A stretch of DNA of 64,000 bases from Paeniglutamicibacter cryotolerans (GCF_014190875.1 NZ_JACHVS010000005.1:99032-163031), one strand, 5' to 3'; numbered from the stretch's first letter, positions 28,524-37,610 are shown. The notes: generated from the sequence alone by a model not told the origin. Program-made: numbers and translations.

Positions 28524-29171
28524 GTGAATGACAGCACGCCCCGGGAATCATCAACCCAGCAGCCCCCACCTGAGCAGGCCGACATCAGTCTCTTCCCCAT
28601 CAAGGAAATATCCCAGGGAAGGCAGTGGAGTCGGGCACACAAACGCAGCAATGGGCCCTGGTTCTACTCATCGAGCATGGGCGGACGCTTCGACATCAGG
28701 GAACCGCACGGCACCTGCTATGTGGCGAACACGGACGAAACCGCCGTTCGTGAAATCGTCGGACCTGACTTTATCCGAAGCGGAATCATCAACGACGCTT
28801 TCGTCAGCGATCGTGTGGTCTCCCAGGTGACCCTGCACAAAAGCATCAAGGCCGCAAAGCTCACCGATCCGCTGGTGTTCCAGTTTCGTGTCACTAATGA
28901 GCTCAGCAATATGGACAACTACACCATCCCGCAAGCGTGGGCCGCGGCTTTCCACACCAGTGGATTCAAGGGCATCTGGTATCAGCCACGCTTTTCTGCA
29001 GGAAAATCCAGGGCCTTGGCCATGTTTGGCCCAACGGGTCCGGCCAAACATGGCTACGAAACAGGTCGGGAAATGCGCGACGTCGTCGATGAGATGCTCG
29101 ACCTTTCCGTCGTAACCACCCAGGGTCTGGATCAGTACGAAGTGCTGGACAAGCCGGAAGGCGACTTCTAA
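28524..29171 (+). CDS. RES-domain toxin (NAD+-degrading type)
   Basis: 215 residues from GTG 28524. RES motifs are visible: WSRAHKRSNGPWFYSSSMGG followed by RFDI (about 36-59), then GTCYVANTDETAVREIVG (about 64-81). They contain the conserved Arg and Glu of the fold, which resembles ADP-ribosyl transferases. Family members (MbcT, Res) phosphorolyse NAD+. Coupled with the preceding antitoxin gene. Confidence 0.8.
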   Translation: MNDSTPRESSTQQPPPEQADISLFPIKEISQGRQWSRAHKRSNGPWFYSSSMGGRFDIREPHGTCYVANTDETAVREIVGPDFIRSGIINDAFVSDRVVSQVTLHKSIKAAKLTDPLVFQFRVTNELSNMDNYTIPQAWAAAFHTSGFKGIWYQPRFSAGKSRALAMFGPTGPAKHGYETGREMRDVVDEMLDLSVVTTQGLDQYEVLDKPEGDF

Positions 29172-29258
29172 AACACTCCGTACCCAACGACCCATGATAG
29201 GTGCGAGGACCCGCCGGCATCCGGTTGTTGTCCTTCAACCACGACGCCAACCAAGGAG

Positions 29259-29963
29259 CTAAACCCGCTCGTCAACCGTTATCGGTTTCACCAAAAATGT
29301 GGTGGCCGGATCGGCATCCCAGGCGTAAGCGAGCGTGGGGAGGGCCGCGCTCTCCAACCCGGCGAGCTCAAGCGCCGCCTGACCAGATAAATGAGCGGAA
29401 TTGATTGAGCGTCCATTGGCAACGGCTGCATAGAACTGCGCTGCGTCATTAATCGCGTCAGCGCCGTCAATACTGTCCGCCATACCAATCGCGAAAGGCA
29501 CCGCGTTGGCCGCAACATCGTCAATCTGCGAGGCGGAGTTACAGGAGTTCATCAAAACCAGAAGCGGTGGGTCGTCCGTTGCTTGAACTGCCTTTGCAAA
29601 AGCTTGCGCCGAGACAACATGACCCTCATGATGTTCATCGACGTCCTGCTCGAAGACAATGAGTTCGTGGTTGCTGTGTCCAGAGAAGTGCACGACATGG
29701 GGTCGGAATCTAGTAATTCCGTCTAACAGATCGGCGGTGGTGGCCGCGGGGCGCACATCAAGGTCAATCTGGTTGCGGTGTAGAGCAGATTCCACCGCGG
29801 CACGGATACGCTTCTGTTCTCGGCCCACGCGCAGATCTCCCTCGGAGGAAGCGCCCAGGAGCAAGACGCGCAGTTTCTCCGGCTTGGGCGTCGGCATGTC
29901 CCGCAAAACTTTATCAACCGCAGCCTCCGAACCGGACCCTCTGGCTTCCAACGCCGACCGTTC
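29259..29963 (-). pseudogene. CHAT-domain protease-like protein, N-terminally truncated
   Basis: C-terminal ~230 residues of a CHAT (caspase-like) protein. RVLLLGASSEGDLRVGREQK opens the domain, the catalytic His is in HVVHFSGHSNHE and the catalytic Cys in LLVLMNSCNSASQ. The frame runs at its 5' end into a 46-bp relic of an IS3 terminus, so the N-terminal effector part is missing. ATG 29897 could still start a 212-residue CHAT-only protein. In intact systems a partner domain triggers this protease. Confidence 0.7.
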
Positions 29964-30009
29964 TGAACCGTCCCGAGAATCATGCCGCCGTCTTGCGGGC
30001 GGCAGCGTC
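29964..30009. mobile_element. Solo IS3-type end
   Basis: 46 bases beginning TGAACCGTCCCG match the left end of the IS3 at 53136 with few changes, including the GCCGCCGTCTTG-GGGCGGC hairpin. No transposase is attached. It marks an excised or recombined IS3 copy that cut the CHAT gene and the neighbouring RHS fragment. Confidence 0.8.
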
Positions 30010-30026
30010 CGCGTGAGCAGCGGGTA

Positions 30027-30517
30027 TATGCATGACGGGTTGGGACGACAGACCACCATCCCTGCCGTCGATGCACCGCGCACCTCGAGCACGGCCGGCG
30101 GGACCGGGGCCATTACCCTGGGCTACTACGACGACGACAGCGCCCGCACCCTCACCCGCGGTGAGGTCACCACGACCATCGGATTGGATCCGGCCGGCCG
30201 CCGGCCGCCGGCTGGCCCTGGGAACCTCCGGGACCGGGAGCACTGAAACCAAGCACTACACCGACACCACGGATAACCCGGGGTGGAGCACCCGCACCGT
30301 GGGCACCACCACCCTGACCACCCGCTACGAATCCACCATCGGCGGTGATCTGGCCCTGAGCATGACAGACATCGAGGTCGAGCTCGCCAGGGCCTCGCCG
30401 GGCACGCCTGAACACCTCCGGCTCGAACGCCAGCTCACCGGCCTGGATGCGGATGCCAATGCCGCCGAGGAGTGCCGCTTGACCGAGCTGCGGACAAGGT
30501 TCGACGGTACCGGCTAA
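30027..30517 (+). pseudogene. RHS/YD-repeat fragment with frameshift
   Basis: Begins DGLGRQTTIPAVDAP and continues GYYDDDSARTLTRGEVTTTI, then shifts frame near 30205 to RRLALGTSGTGSTETKHYTD and RYESTIGGDLALSMTD. These are RHS core repeats. The piece lies between the solo IS3 end and the full RHS gene and has no start. Confidence 0.75.
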
Positions 30518-30748
30518 GCGCGTTCCGGCCTGCGATCAGCCGTTATGCGGCGGATACCTCTGCGCCTCATTACCCCTCCCCCGGAGCCCTTGGCAGGGGG
30601 CCACTCCCCGCGAGTCACACCCGAGGTGAACGCCTCCTACGGGGTCAGGCCCGGGCCCCGGAAAAAGTCAATCCACTAGAACTATTGATTTCACCCACGT
30701 CAGCCGATAAACATGCCCCATCACATTGCTTCGAATTGGGGGTCGACA

Positions 30749-33700
30749 ATGCCAGGAACCGTTCCGCCGGACCATCACCACGCCGACGCGGGCGTGGTGC
30801 CGCCCCGGCCCCAGCGACGAAGCCCCTGGAACACGGCCCTGGTCGGGCTGGCCGGGCTGAGCCTGATCGCCTCCCTGAACACCGCCATCGCCCCGGCCGC
30901 ATTCGCCGCCCCACCGGTAGGCGGCCCGGCCCCAACGGACCTGCTCGGTCAACGCCCCGGCGCCACCGCCCTGCCGATCCCGGTCAGCGACACCGTGCAG
31001 GCCTCGGTGGATGTCGGCACCGGCAACCTCCTGCTCACCCTCCGGGGCCTGGCCCTGCGCGGGGTCAACCAGGACACCACGGTGGGCCTGAGCTTCAACT
31101 CCCTGGCCACACCTCCGGCCGCTGGGCCCTCGGTGGTCACCCCGCCGCGCTGGAACCTGGCCATCGCCGGCACCGGGGTTCTCTCCACCGACGGGCCACG
31201 CATCAACTTCCACGGCGCCGACGGATCGGTCTCCGTGTTCACCCCGCTCACCGGATCCACCACCACCTTCACCGCCCCTCCCGGGGTCAAGGCCGACCTG
31301 GTGAAAACCGCCACCGGCTACACCCTGACCTCCCGCACCACAGCCCAGGTGGTTACCTTCGATGCCGACGGCAAACCCACCCAGAGCGCCGACCGCAACA
31401 ACAACGCCACCACCCTGGCCTACAGTTCCTGGAAACCGACCACCGTCACCGCCACCCGCGGTGCCACCGAGGCCCGGACCGCCACCCTGACCTACGACTC
31501 CGCCGGGATCCTGACCGGCTTCAGACAGGCCAGCGGATCATCCGCCCGCCAGGTCATCCTGGCCACCGACGGCGCCGGGGACCTGACCCAGGTCACCGAC
31601 GCGGCGGGCAAGAACACCACCTTCACCTACACCGATCACCGCATCACCTCGGTGAGCTCCCCGACCGGGGCCACCACGAAGTTCAGCTACGACGCCTCCG
31701 GACGGGTCACCTCGATCACGGCCGTGAACACCGCCCCGGGCGTCGGGAACTCAATCACCCGCTTGGCCTACCCGGACACCACCCAGAGTCTGGTCGCCGG
31801 ACCCAACACCGACCAGGGCGCTGCCATCACCACCGTCCCGCGCACCACCTACACCCTGACCTCCACCAAGAGAGTGTCCCAGGCGGTGGATGCCCTGGGT
31901 CGTGAACGCGCCACGACCTATACCGGGGACTTCGACACCCTCACCGCCACCCGTGGCACCGGGCCGGGGGCCGGAACCACCACCAACGCCTACGGCGCGA
32001 ACTCGGGCCAGTCCCTGACCTCCTCCCAATCCCCCGGCGGGGCCACCAGTGCCCTGGACTACGCCAACACGGCGGCCAGCACCGCCTACCTGCCCACCTC
32101 GGGCACCGACGATGCCGGGAACACCTCCCTGTTCACCTACAGCGGGAGCGGGAACCCGTTGAGTTCCCAGGACGCGCTGGCCGCCACGGCCACCCTGACG
32201 TACAACACCGACGGGACTCCTGCCACCGCGCTGGCCCCGGGCAACGGAACCAACAAGAGCCTCTACACCTACGACAGTCTCAAGCAGTTGACGAAGTTCA
32301 CCCCGGTCACCGGTTCCTCCCTGGGGGTGCGGACCTTCACCTATGACCTGTGGGGGCGCACGGCCACCGCGACCAACGGTGCCGGGACCACCGCGACCTA
32401 TACCTACGACGCCCTGGACCGCGTCCGATCCATCACGCATTCGGGCGGGACGGCGAACACCACCTACACCTACAACAACAACGGGCAGCTCGCCACCCGG
32501 ACCGACCCGCAGGGAACCACCACCTACGGGTACGACCAGCTGGGCCGGCTGACCTCGCGGGCGAACACGGCCGGCGGAGGGACCATCGCCTACGGCTATG
32601 ACAAGGCCTCAAACCTGACCTCCACCACCGATACCCGGGGCACGACAACGTACGCGTTCGACGCCTCCGGTGTCCCGTCTTCGATGACGTACCAGTACCA
32701 GGGCACGCCCCGGGTGTTGGCGTTCGGCGTTGATGACCGGGGCCGGCGCACGGACACCTGGATGGATACCAACCCCGAGCACACAATCTGGGCAGCTCAT
32801 ACCCGCACCCGTTACGACACCACCGGCCGGGTCACCGGTGTCCTGGCCGAAGAACAATCGGCTACCGCCGGCCTGACCACGGTGGTGGACCTCACCTACT
32901 GCTACGCCGCCGGGTCCACCGCCCCGACCTGCCCAAGCAACGCCTCGACGGACCGATCCAAGATCCAGTGGACCAAAGACAACAAGTCCGGGGCCGTCAC
33001 CGCCTATACCTACGACCGGGCCGGCCGGCTGACCAAGGCGGCGATCACCGGCGGATCCTCGCCGGCGACGTACACCTACACCTATGATTCCCGGGGGAAC
33101 AGGCTGACCGCCACCACCACCGGCAGTATCAGCGGCAGCCAGTCGTTCACGGTGAACGCGGCGAACCAGATCACCACCGCCGGGTACGGCTACGACGGGG
33201 CCGGGAACCTCACCGCCGACCCGAACGGGACCTACGCCTATAACGCAGCGCAGCAGATGACGACCGTCACTAAGGGCGGGGCAACGTATCACTACACCTA
33301 CGCCGGTGGATCGCAGAACGAACTGCTCTCCCAGACCACGCCCACGGGAACCTACCAGCTCACCTACGGACGCACCGACGCCCAGGGGATGCCGGTCATC
33401 GAGCAGTTGAAGAAGGACAACCTCACCGCCTACCTCGAACACGACCCGGTCACCGGGGAACCGTTGATGCTGCGCACCGCATCCGGGAAACAGGCCCTCT
33501 ACGTCCACGACGGGACCGGCAGCCCCGTGGCCCTGATCACCAACGAACCCTACGTCGCATTCGCCTACGCCTACGACCCCTACGGCACACCCGTGCTGAC
33601 CCAGGTCTCCGGCGGCAACGCCGTCGCCCAAAACCCGTACGCGTTCAAGGACGGCACCCAGGACCGCACCACCGGCTGGGTCAAATACGGGGCCCGCTGG

Positions 33701-34009
33701 TACAACCCCGCCATCGGACGCTGGACCCAGCAAGACACCCTGGACGCACCACTGGACCCGGCCAACGCCAACCGGTACGCGTACGCCGCGAACGACCCCA
33801 CCAACAACAACGACCCCACAGGAAGGGACGTGGGGGGCTGTATCGGCGGAGTTGCAACAACGATTAGCGGCTACGCAACTTTCGGTGCCGGTCTTCTCAC
33901 AACTGAAGTCGGCGTTGGATTTCTTGGTGTCGTCGCTGGGCTAGGTGGCATTGTTGGGGGCCTTGCAACAGTCGGTCAGCAGTGTTACGACACCCCCTAC
34001 GGAGGATAA
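30749..34009 (+). CDS. Secreted RHS/YD-repeat polymorphic toxin
   Basis: 1086 residues from ATG 30749, which has GGGGGT 8 bases before it (ATG 30713 is in frame but lacks a site). Signal-type segment (about 34-57), ending AFAA. Then tens of YD repeats (YGYDGAGNL, YTYNNNGQLATR, FSYDASGRVT). The RHS core closes with YGARWYNPAIGRWTQQDTLD, about 100 residues before the end. The variable tip after DPTGRD is only ~60 residues, Gly-rich and hydrophobic, unlike enzymatic tips. Followed without a gap by a small membrane protein, its likely immunity. Confidence 0.88.
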   Translation: MPGTVPPDHHHADAGVVPPRPQRRSPWNTALVGLAGLSLIASLNTAIAPAAFAAPPVGGPAPTDLLGQRPGATALPIPVSDTVQASVDVGTGNLLLTLRGLALRGVNQDTTVGLSFNSLATPPAAGPSVVTPPRWNLAIAGTGVLSTDGPRINFHGADGSVSVFTPLTGSTTTFTAPPGVKADLVKTATGYTLTSRTTAQVVTFDADGKPTQSADRNNNATTLAYSSWKPTTVTATRGATEARTATLTYDSAGILTGFRQASGSSARQVILATDGAGDLTQVTDAAGKNTTFTYTDHRITSVSSPTGATTKFSYDASGRVTSITAVNTAPGVGNSITRLAYPDTTQSLVAGPNTDQGAAITTVPRTTYTLTSTKRVSQAVDALGRERATTYTGDFDTLTATRGTGPGAGTTTNAYGANSGQSLTSSQSPGGATSALDYANTAASTAYLPTSGTDDAGNTSLFTYSGSGNPLSSQDALAATATLTYNTDGTPATALAPGNGTNKSLYTYDSLKQLTKFTPVTGSSLGVRTFTYDLWGRTATATNGAGTTATYTYDALDRVRSITHSGGTANTTYTYNNNGQLATRTDPQGTTTYGYDQLGRLTSRANTAGGGTIAYGYDKASNLTSTTDTRGTTTYAFDASGVPSSMTYQYQGTPRVLAFGVDDRGRRTDTWMDTNPEHTIWAAHTRTRYDTTGRVTGVLAEEQSATAGLTTVVDLTYCYAAGSTAPTCPSNASTDRSKIQWTKDNKSGAVTAYTYDRAGRLTKAAITGGSSPATYTYTYDSRGNRLTATTTGSISGSQSFTVNAANQITTAGYGYDGAGNLTADPNGTYAYNAAQQMTTVTKGGATYHYTYAGGSQNELLSQTTPTGTYQLTYGRTDAQGMPVIEQLKKDNLTAYLEHDPVTGEPLMLRTASGKQALYVHDGTGSPVALITNEPYVAFAYAYDPYGTPVLTQVSGGNAVAQNPYAFKDGTQDRTTGWVKYGARWYNPAIGRWTQQDTLDAPLDPANANRYAYAANDPTNNNDPTGRDVGGCIGGVATTISGYATFGAGLLTTEVGVGFLGVVAGLGGIVGGLATVGQQCYDTPYGG
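33497..33750. repeat. 254-bp direct repeat in RHS core, copy 1
   Basis: Recurs at 34855-35108 (offset 1358), with no difference seen between its edges. Encodes the end of the RHS core just before the variable tip, from LYVHDGTGSP to TQQDTLDAP. Sequence identity drops on both sides. Confidence 0.85.
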
Positions 34010-34231
34010 GTGCGAACATCCTACAAATGGGGTTATGCGATCATATTCGCCACCCTAGCAGCAGCTCTGGCCCTGGCACTGACGAGCACGAGCCAATGGG
34101 CCGCAGCCCCCGTTAGCCTAATGATCATTTTCTTCATAACGTTGCTCTGGCGGCAGAGAAAGGACCGTCATCCGTCCAATAAAAATGCGGCGAGGGGGTC
34201 TGAGGAAGAACCGCCCGGAAATTCATGCTAA
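34010..34231 (+). CDS. Small membrane protein, probable RHS immunity
   Basis: 73 residues from GTG 34010, immediately after the RHS stop. Two membrane segments (about 8-26 and 32-47), then a charged tail. No family. Position and topology suggest an immunity protein against a membrane-acting tip. Confidence 0.6.
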   Translation: MRTSYKWGYAIIFATLAAALALALTSTSQWAAAPVSLMIIFFITLLWRQRKDRHPSNKNAARGSEEEPPGNSC

Positions 34232-34280
34232 CGGCGTACCGAGGAGCCGATTCTGGCGCGGACGGCAATAATCTGTGGAT

Positions 34281-34390
34281 CTACTTGGTGATGTCGCCGG
34301 CCCGTTTGATGGCAGGGTAGACCGTTGAGTGGGCTACACCGAAGAGCTCGGCGGTTTCTACGGTGGTGTGTTTCCCCGCCAGATGAACGA
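34281..34390 (-). pseudogene. Recombinase C-terminal HTH relic
   Basis: Minus-strand frame ending ETAELFGVAHSTVYPAIKRA resembles the C-terminal DNA-binding helix pair of serine recombinases. Nothing else of the gene remains. Lies between two small membrane protein genes. Confidence 0.55.
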
Positions 34391-34398
34391 GGGACGCC

Positions 34399-34578
34399 GT
34401 GATTCCAAAAATTGCATTCATTACCCTTATGGTTGCTGGCCTCGTCATGATAGGAGTTGCATGCATAAGCGCAATATTCTTAGGAAACTTCCCCGTATTC
34501 TATGTAGTCGTTGGGGCGTTTATGGCGCTTGCTGGCGCCCTTGGTTTCAGAGGAGTGAAGAAAGACAAAAATCACTAA
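34399..34578 (+). CDS. Orphan small membrane protein, possible RHS immunity
   Basis: 59 residues from GTG 34399, with GAACGAGGGA just upstream. Two helices: IAFITLMVAGLVMIGVACIS and FYVVVGAFMALAGALGF, then a basic tail KKDKNH. AT-richer than the RHS genes around it. Its own toxin tip is absent; the recombinase relic lies where it should be. Confidence 0.5.
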   Translation: MIPKIAFITLMVAGLVMIGVACISAIFLGNFPVFYVVVGAFMALAGALGFRGVKKDKNH

Positions 34579-34614
34579 ACACGGTTCAGAACCTATAGTG
34601 GGGTCGGGTAACTG

Positions 34615-35382
34615 GTGAAATCCACCAAGACCACCGGCACCGCGTACGCCAAGACCTATGCCGGGACCACCCAGCACGAGATGCCCTCGCAGAAGTCCCC
34701 GGCCGGGAACTACGAATTCACCTACGGACGCACCGACGCCCAGGGACTACCGGTGATCGAGCAGGCCGAACACGATAACCAAGGCGCCTGCCTCGAGCAC
34801 GATCCGGTCACCGGGGAACCGCTGATGCTGCCCACCAGCTCCGGCATGCAGTCACTCTACGTCCACGACGGGACCGGCAGCCCCGTGGCCCTGATCACCA
34901 ACGAACCCTACGTCGCATTCGCCTACGCCTACGACCCCTACGGCACACCCGTGCTGACCCAGGTCTCCGGCGGCAACGCCGTCGCCCAAAACCCGTACGC
35001 GTTCAAGGACGGCACCCAGGACCGCACCACCGGCTGGGTCAAATACGGGGCCCGCTGGTACAACCCCGCCATCGGACGCTGGACCCAGCAAGACACCCTG
35101 GACGCACCCCTGGACCCGGCCAACGCCAACCGCTACGCCTACGCAGCCAACGACCCCATTAACAACGCCGACCCTCTGGGGCTGGTGACAAGCCAATGCT
35201 TAATTTCGGGGGGAGTAACAGCCGGTTTGGGCCTAATCTCGGTGGCGTTGGCGATTGGTGCGGTTGGGGCGACTGGAACCATTCTTGGGGCGCCGGCTGG
35301 CGCGGTACTCACTGCAGGATCCCTAGCGGTAGGCGGTGGCCCAGCCGCATCTCTTACCTACTCGCTCTTCGTGTGTCTCTGA
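34615..35382 (+). CDS. Displaced RHS C-terminal cassette (orphan tip)
   Basis: 255 residues from GTG 34615, with a stop 3 bases before it, so not part of a larger protein. Residues 1-187 repeat the end of the RHS core (TYGRTDAQG to YAANDPINN). The tip after DPLGLV is a different ~65 residues: hydrophobic and Gly/Ala-rich (GLGLISVALAIGAVGATGTI). Orphan cassettes of this kind serve as donors for tip exchange in Rhs loci. No convincing ribosome site. Confidence 0.8.
   Translation: MKSTKTTGTAYAKTYAGTTQHEMPSQKSPAGNYEFTYGRTDAQGLPVIEQAEHDNQGACLEHDPVTGEPLMLPTSSGMQSLYVHDGTGSPVALITNEPYVAFAYAYDPYGTPVLTQVSGGNAVAQNPYAFKDGTQDRTTGWVKYGARWYNPAIGRWTQQDTLDAPLDPANANRYAYAANDPINNADPLGLVTSQCLISGGVTAGLGLISVALAIGAVGATGTILGAPAGAVLTAGSLAVGGGPAASLTYSLFVCL
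34855..35108. repeat. 254-bp direct repeat in RHS core, copy 2
   Basis: Copy of 33497-33750 inside the orphan cassette. Recombination across it would swap the orphan tip and its partner onto the full-length RHS gene. Confidence 0.85.
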
Positions 35383-35395
35383 AGGGAAGCTGTAG

Positions 35396-35584
35396 ATGCT
35401 CTTACTGTTTATTCCATCGCTGTTGCTTGTGATGTTCAGCGTGCCATATTTCTACAAGAATCCTCGGCAGCCTGGTGTTCCTCTGACGCGGGAGGGCCGG
35501 GTTAGGTTCGGACTGATACTCCTAGCCGGGATTGGCATGCTCACGTGCATTTTGCTGTTGTTTTTGGGTGTTCCACCGATTTAG
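35396..35584 (+). CDS. Small membrane protein, probable immunity of orphan tip
   Basis: 62 residues from ATG 35396, 13 bases after the orphan cassette, with GAAGGGA upstream. Two helices (LLLFIPSLLLVMFSVPYF and FGLILLAGIGMLTCILLLFL) joined by a charged loop. No family. Same size class and topology as the other two partners in this locus. Confidence 0.6.
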   Translation: MLLLFIPSLLLVMFSVPYFYKNPRQPGVPLTREGRVRFGLILLAGIGMLTCILLLFLGVPPI

Positions 35585-35782
35585 TGCAATGCCGGGATCT
35601 TCCTCAGACCCCGAGACACGGCACGCCGGAAACCCCGAAAGGCGTTCACAAGATCACGGCGTCAAGACGCCCGCACCACGGTCAATTCCGTAGAGCCGAA
35701 AAACCATGAAACGCAAATATTTCAATATAATTATCCAAAAAATCGACGGGTTGACGGAACATGACAAAAACTTCGAAGGAAA

Positions 35783-36524
35783 TGCCGATGTCCATCCGCG
35801 TTCAGCACACTCTCGGCCACGGCGTCTGGAACTACCTCCGAGGCCAATTGGGCGACGTACAAGCGGACGGTTCCACGTCGCCGTCGGACCGTGCCATCGG
35901 TTACCTGCGCACGTACCTCTGCGGCACCAACCCCGTAGTCGGCGGGGCTGGCCGGCCATCGGTCGGCGGTTTGAGCACCCCGGCACAGTGGACGATGATC
36001 CCAACACCATCACCGCCACCGACCTCGTCGCGATGTCCCTCCTCTCCGTGAACGTACTGCCGCGCGCGGCATGGACCATCCTCACCACCCTCGCAGCGGC
36101 GCCGACCGAGGCACTTGAACGGATCCCGACGGATCTAGCGATCCAAGGATTCCGGGTGCACCGCACAAATGTACCAAGTCGACTCCGCGCTGCAGGAGCT
36201 CGGGAACCTGCTTCGCCGCGACGAAGAGGGGAACCTGTGGAACATGGGAGCAACGACCGTCAGCAAGGTCACGGCTCGCAAACGCCCGGCCCTGGTGCCG
36301 ATCCAGGACAGCGCGGTCATGCGCGAATTCGGCGCGACAGACGCCACCTACTGGGACCAATGGTGGCAGGCCATGCACCTGCACATCCTTGACCGCCCCG
36401 TCGTTGGCGGATTCGCCAGCCAATTGCGCGGAAGCGTGCCCGAAGCCGCCCGCCTCAGTCTCCTGCGCACACACTGGATATCGTTACCTGGATGCACGGC
36501 ACGTACGGTGCAAAACCTACGTAA
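35783..36524 (+). pseudogene. DUF6308-like protein, multiply frameshifted
   Basis: Fragments in three frames read in order: SPSDRAIGYLRTYLCGTNP, ATDLVAMSLLSVNVLPRAAW, LWNMGATTVSKVTARKRPAL, then LVPIQDSAVM and a tail DIVTWMHGTYGAKPT ending at TAA 36522. This order is like DUF6308 proteins (function unknown). At least three shifts. Confidence 0.5.
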
Positions 36525-36581
36525 GGGACGCCCATGCGCAGCCGTCGGATCTCTTAGACCGGCGAACAGTTTTCCACAAGG

Positions 36582-36610
36582 TTGAGGATCTACACAGAAA
36601 TCTATATAGT
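36582..36610 (+). promoter_or_regulatory. Promoter of Phd/RelE-like pair, leaderless
   Basis: TTGAGG (36582-36587), 17 bases, TATAGT (36605-36610). The ATG begins 7 bases after the -10, so the transcript should start at or next to the A of ATG. This fits the lack of a ribosome site. Confidence 0.65.
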
Positions 36611-36616
36611 TTTTAC

Positions 36617-36925
36617 ATGACCACCATGACCATCACAGAAGCTTCCCGGGCCGGCCTTTCCGCACTGGTCGCCTCGGCCGAAGAGGGGAACGACATCCCC
36701 CTGTCACGGCACGGCAAAATCGTCGCCGAAGTTGTTTCCGCCCAGGAGATTTCCAGCCTGAGGCGCGACCGCGACACGCTTCGCGACGCGGCACTCGTCA
36801 TGGCCCGTTTCGCAACCGACACCGGGGTCCGCACCGACCTGGACCAGGCCATGGAATTCTTCGGCTTCACCCGCGCCGAGCTGGAAGCCGAGCTCGCCGC
36901 AGACATCGCCGCAGGGCGAGCGTGA
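36617..36925 (+). CDS. Phd/YefM-type antitoxin
   Basis: 102 residues from ATG 36617. The N-terminus ITEASRAGLSALVASAEEGN followed by DIPLSRHGKIVAEVVS (about 5-40) is the Phd/YefM DNA-binding fold. The C-terminal helical part probably wraps the toxin. It overlaps the toxin gene by 4 bases (GTGA). Confidence 0.8.
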   Translation: MTTMTITEASRAGLSALVASAEEGNDIPLSRHGKIVAEVVSAQEISSLRRDRDTLRDAALVMARFATDTGVRTDLDQAMEFFGFTRAELEAELAADIAAGRA

Positions 36926-37488
36926 CGGAGTATCCCCGGCGAGCCTGCGTGGTTCGGCTCACCGAGGATGCCGTTGCGGACCTTCACCGGCTCGGCAAGA
37001 AAGACCCCGCGATCGTCCGCGCCGTCTTCAAGAAGATGCTCCTGCTGGAACGATCCCCGGATGCCGGGGAGCCCCTGCTGGGCGCCTTGGTCGGTTTTCG
37101 CAAGCTCGTCGTCGGGGATCGCCATTGGCGCATTGTCTGGCGGGTCACCGCGGACACCGATGGCACCCCGATCCTTGACATTTCCGAAATCTGGGCAGTG
37201 GGCGCCCGGTCCGACAGCGAGATCTACGAGGAGCTTAAGGCCCGTGTCGCCCGGATTGGCGATGATCCCACGCTCCAGCCGCTGAAGGACGTTATTGTCC
37301 AAATGGGACGCCTTTATGAAACCGTCGAGGCCGCTGCCGAACCCCCGCGGGAGCCCTCCCTGCCGGACTGGCTTGTCACCGCCCTGCGGGACCAGCTCAA
37401 TCTTGGCCCCGAAGAGATCGCCGGCATCACCGAGCAGCAGGGACAAGAGCTGCTGATGAAGCATTGGTCCAGCCGCCGGGAGTCCTAA
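36922..37488 (+). CDS. RelE/ParE-like toxin with long C-terminal extension
   Basis: 188 residues, start GTG 36922. The first ~90 residues have the RelE/ParE pattern (VRLTEDAVADLHRLGKKDPA, FRKLVVGDRHWRIVWRV, ISEIWAVGARSDSEIY). About 90 further helical residues are not found in classical RelE. The stop TAA forms part of the CTAAG duplicated by the IS1380 insertion. Confidence 0.8.
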   Translation: MTEYPRRACVVRLTEDAVADLHRLGKKDPAIVRAVFKKMLLLERSPDAGEPLLGALVGFRKLVVGDRHWRIVWRVTADTDGTPILDISEIWAVGARSDSEIYEELKARVARIGDDPTLQPLKDVIVQMGRLYETVEAAAEPPREPSLPDWLVTALRDQLNLGPEEIAGITEQQGQELLMKHWSSRRES

Positions 37489-37610
37489 GCCTTGATCCAC
37501 CGATGAGATTTGGGAGCTGCTCGGCGTTTTAACCACGAAATGCCCGTCGTATCAGGGAAAATTGAACTTGCGACAGTAGCAACATTCCTGAAATGAAGGA
37601 CATCTCGTAG

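Noticed and set aside
30713..30748. ATG 30713 as start of the RHS gene
   Set aside because: No ribosome site; ATG 30749 has GGGGGT at proper distance and leaves the signal segment intact.
31751..33733. Long minus-strand frames inside the RHS gene
   Set aside because: Antisense shadows of the GC-rich YD repeats; Gly/Arg/Val-rich, no domain.
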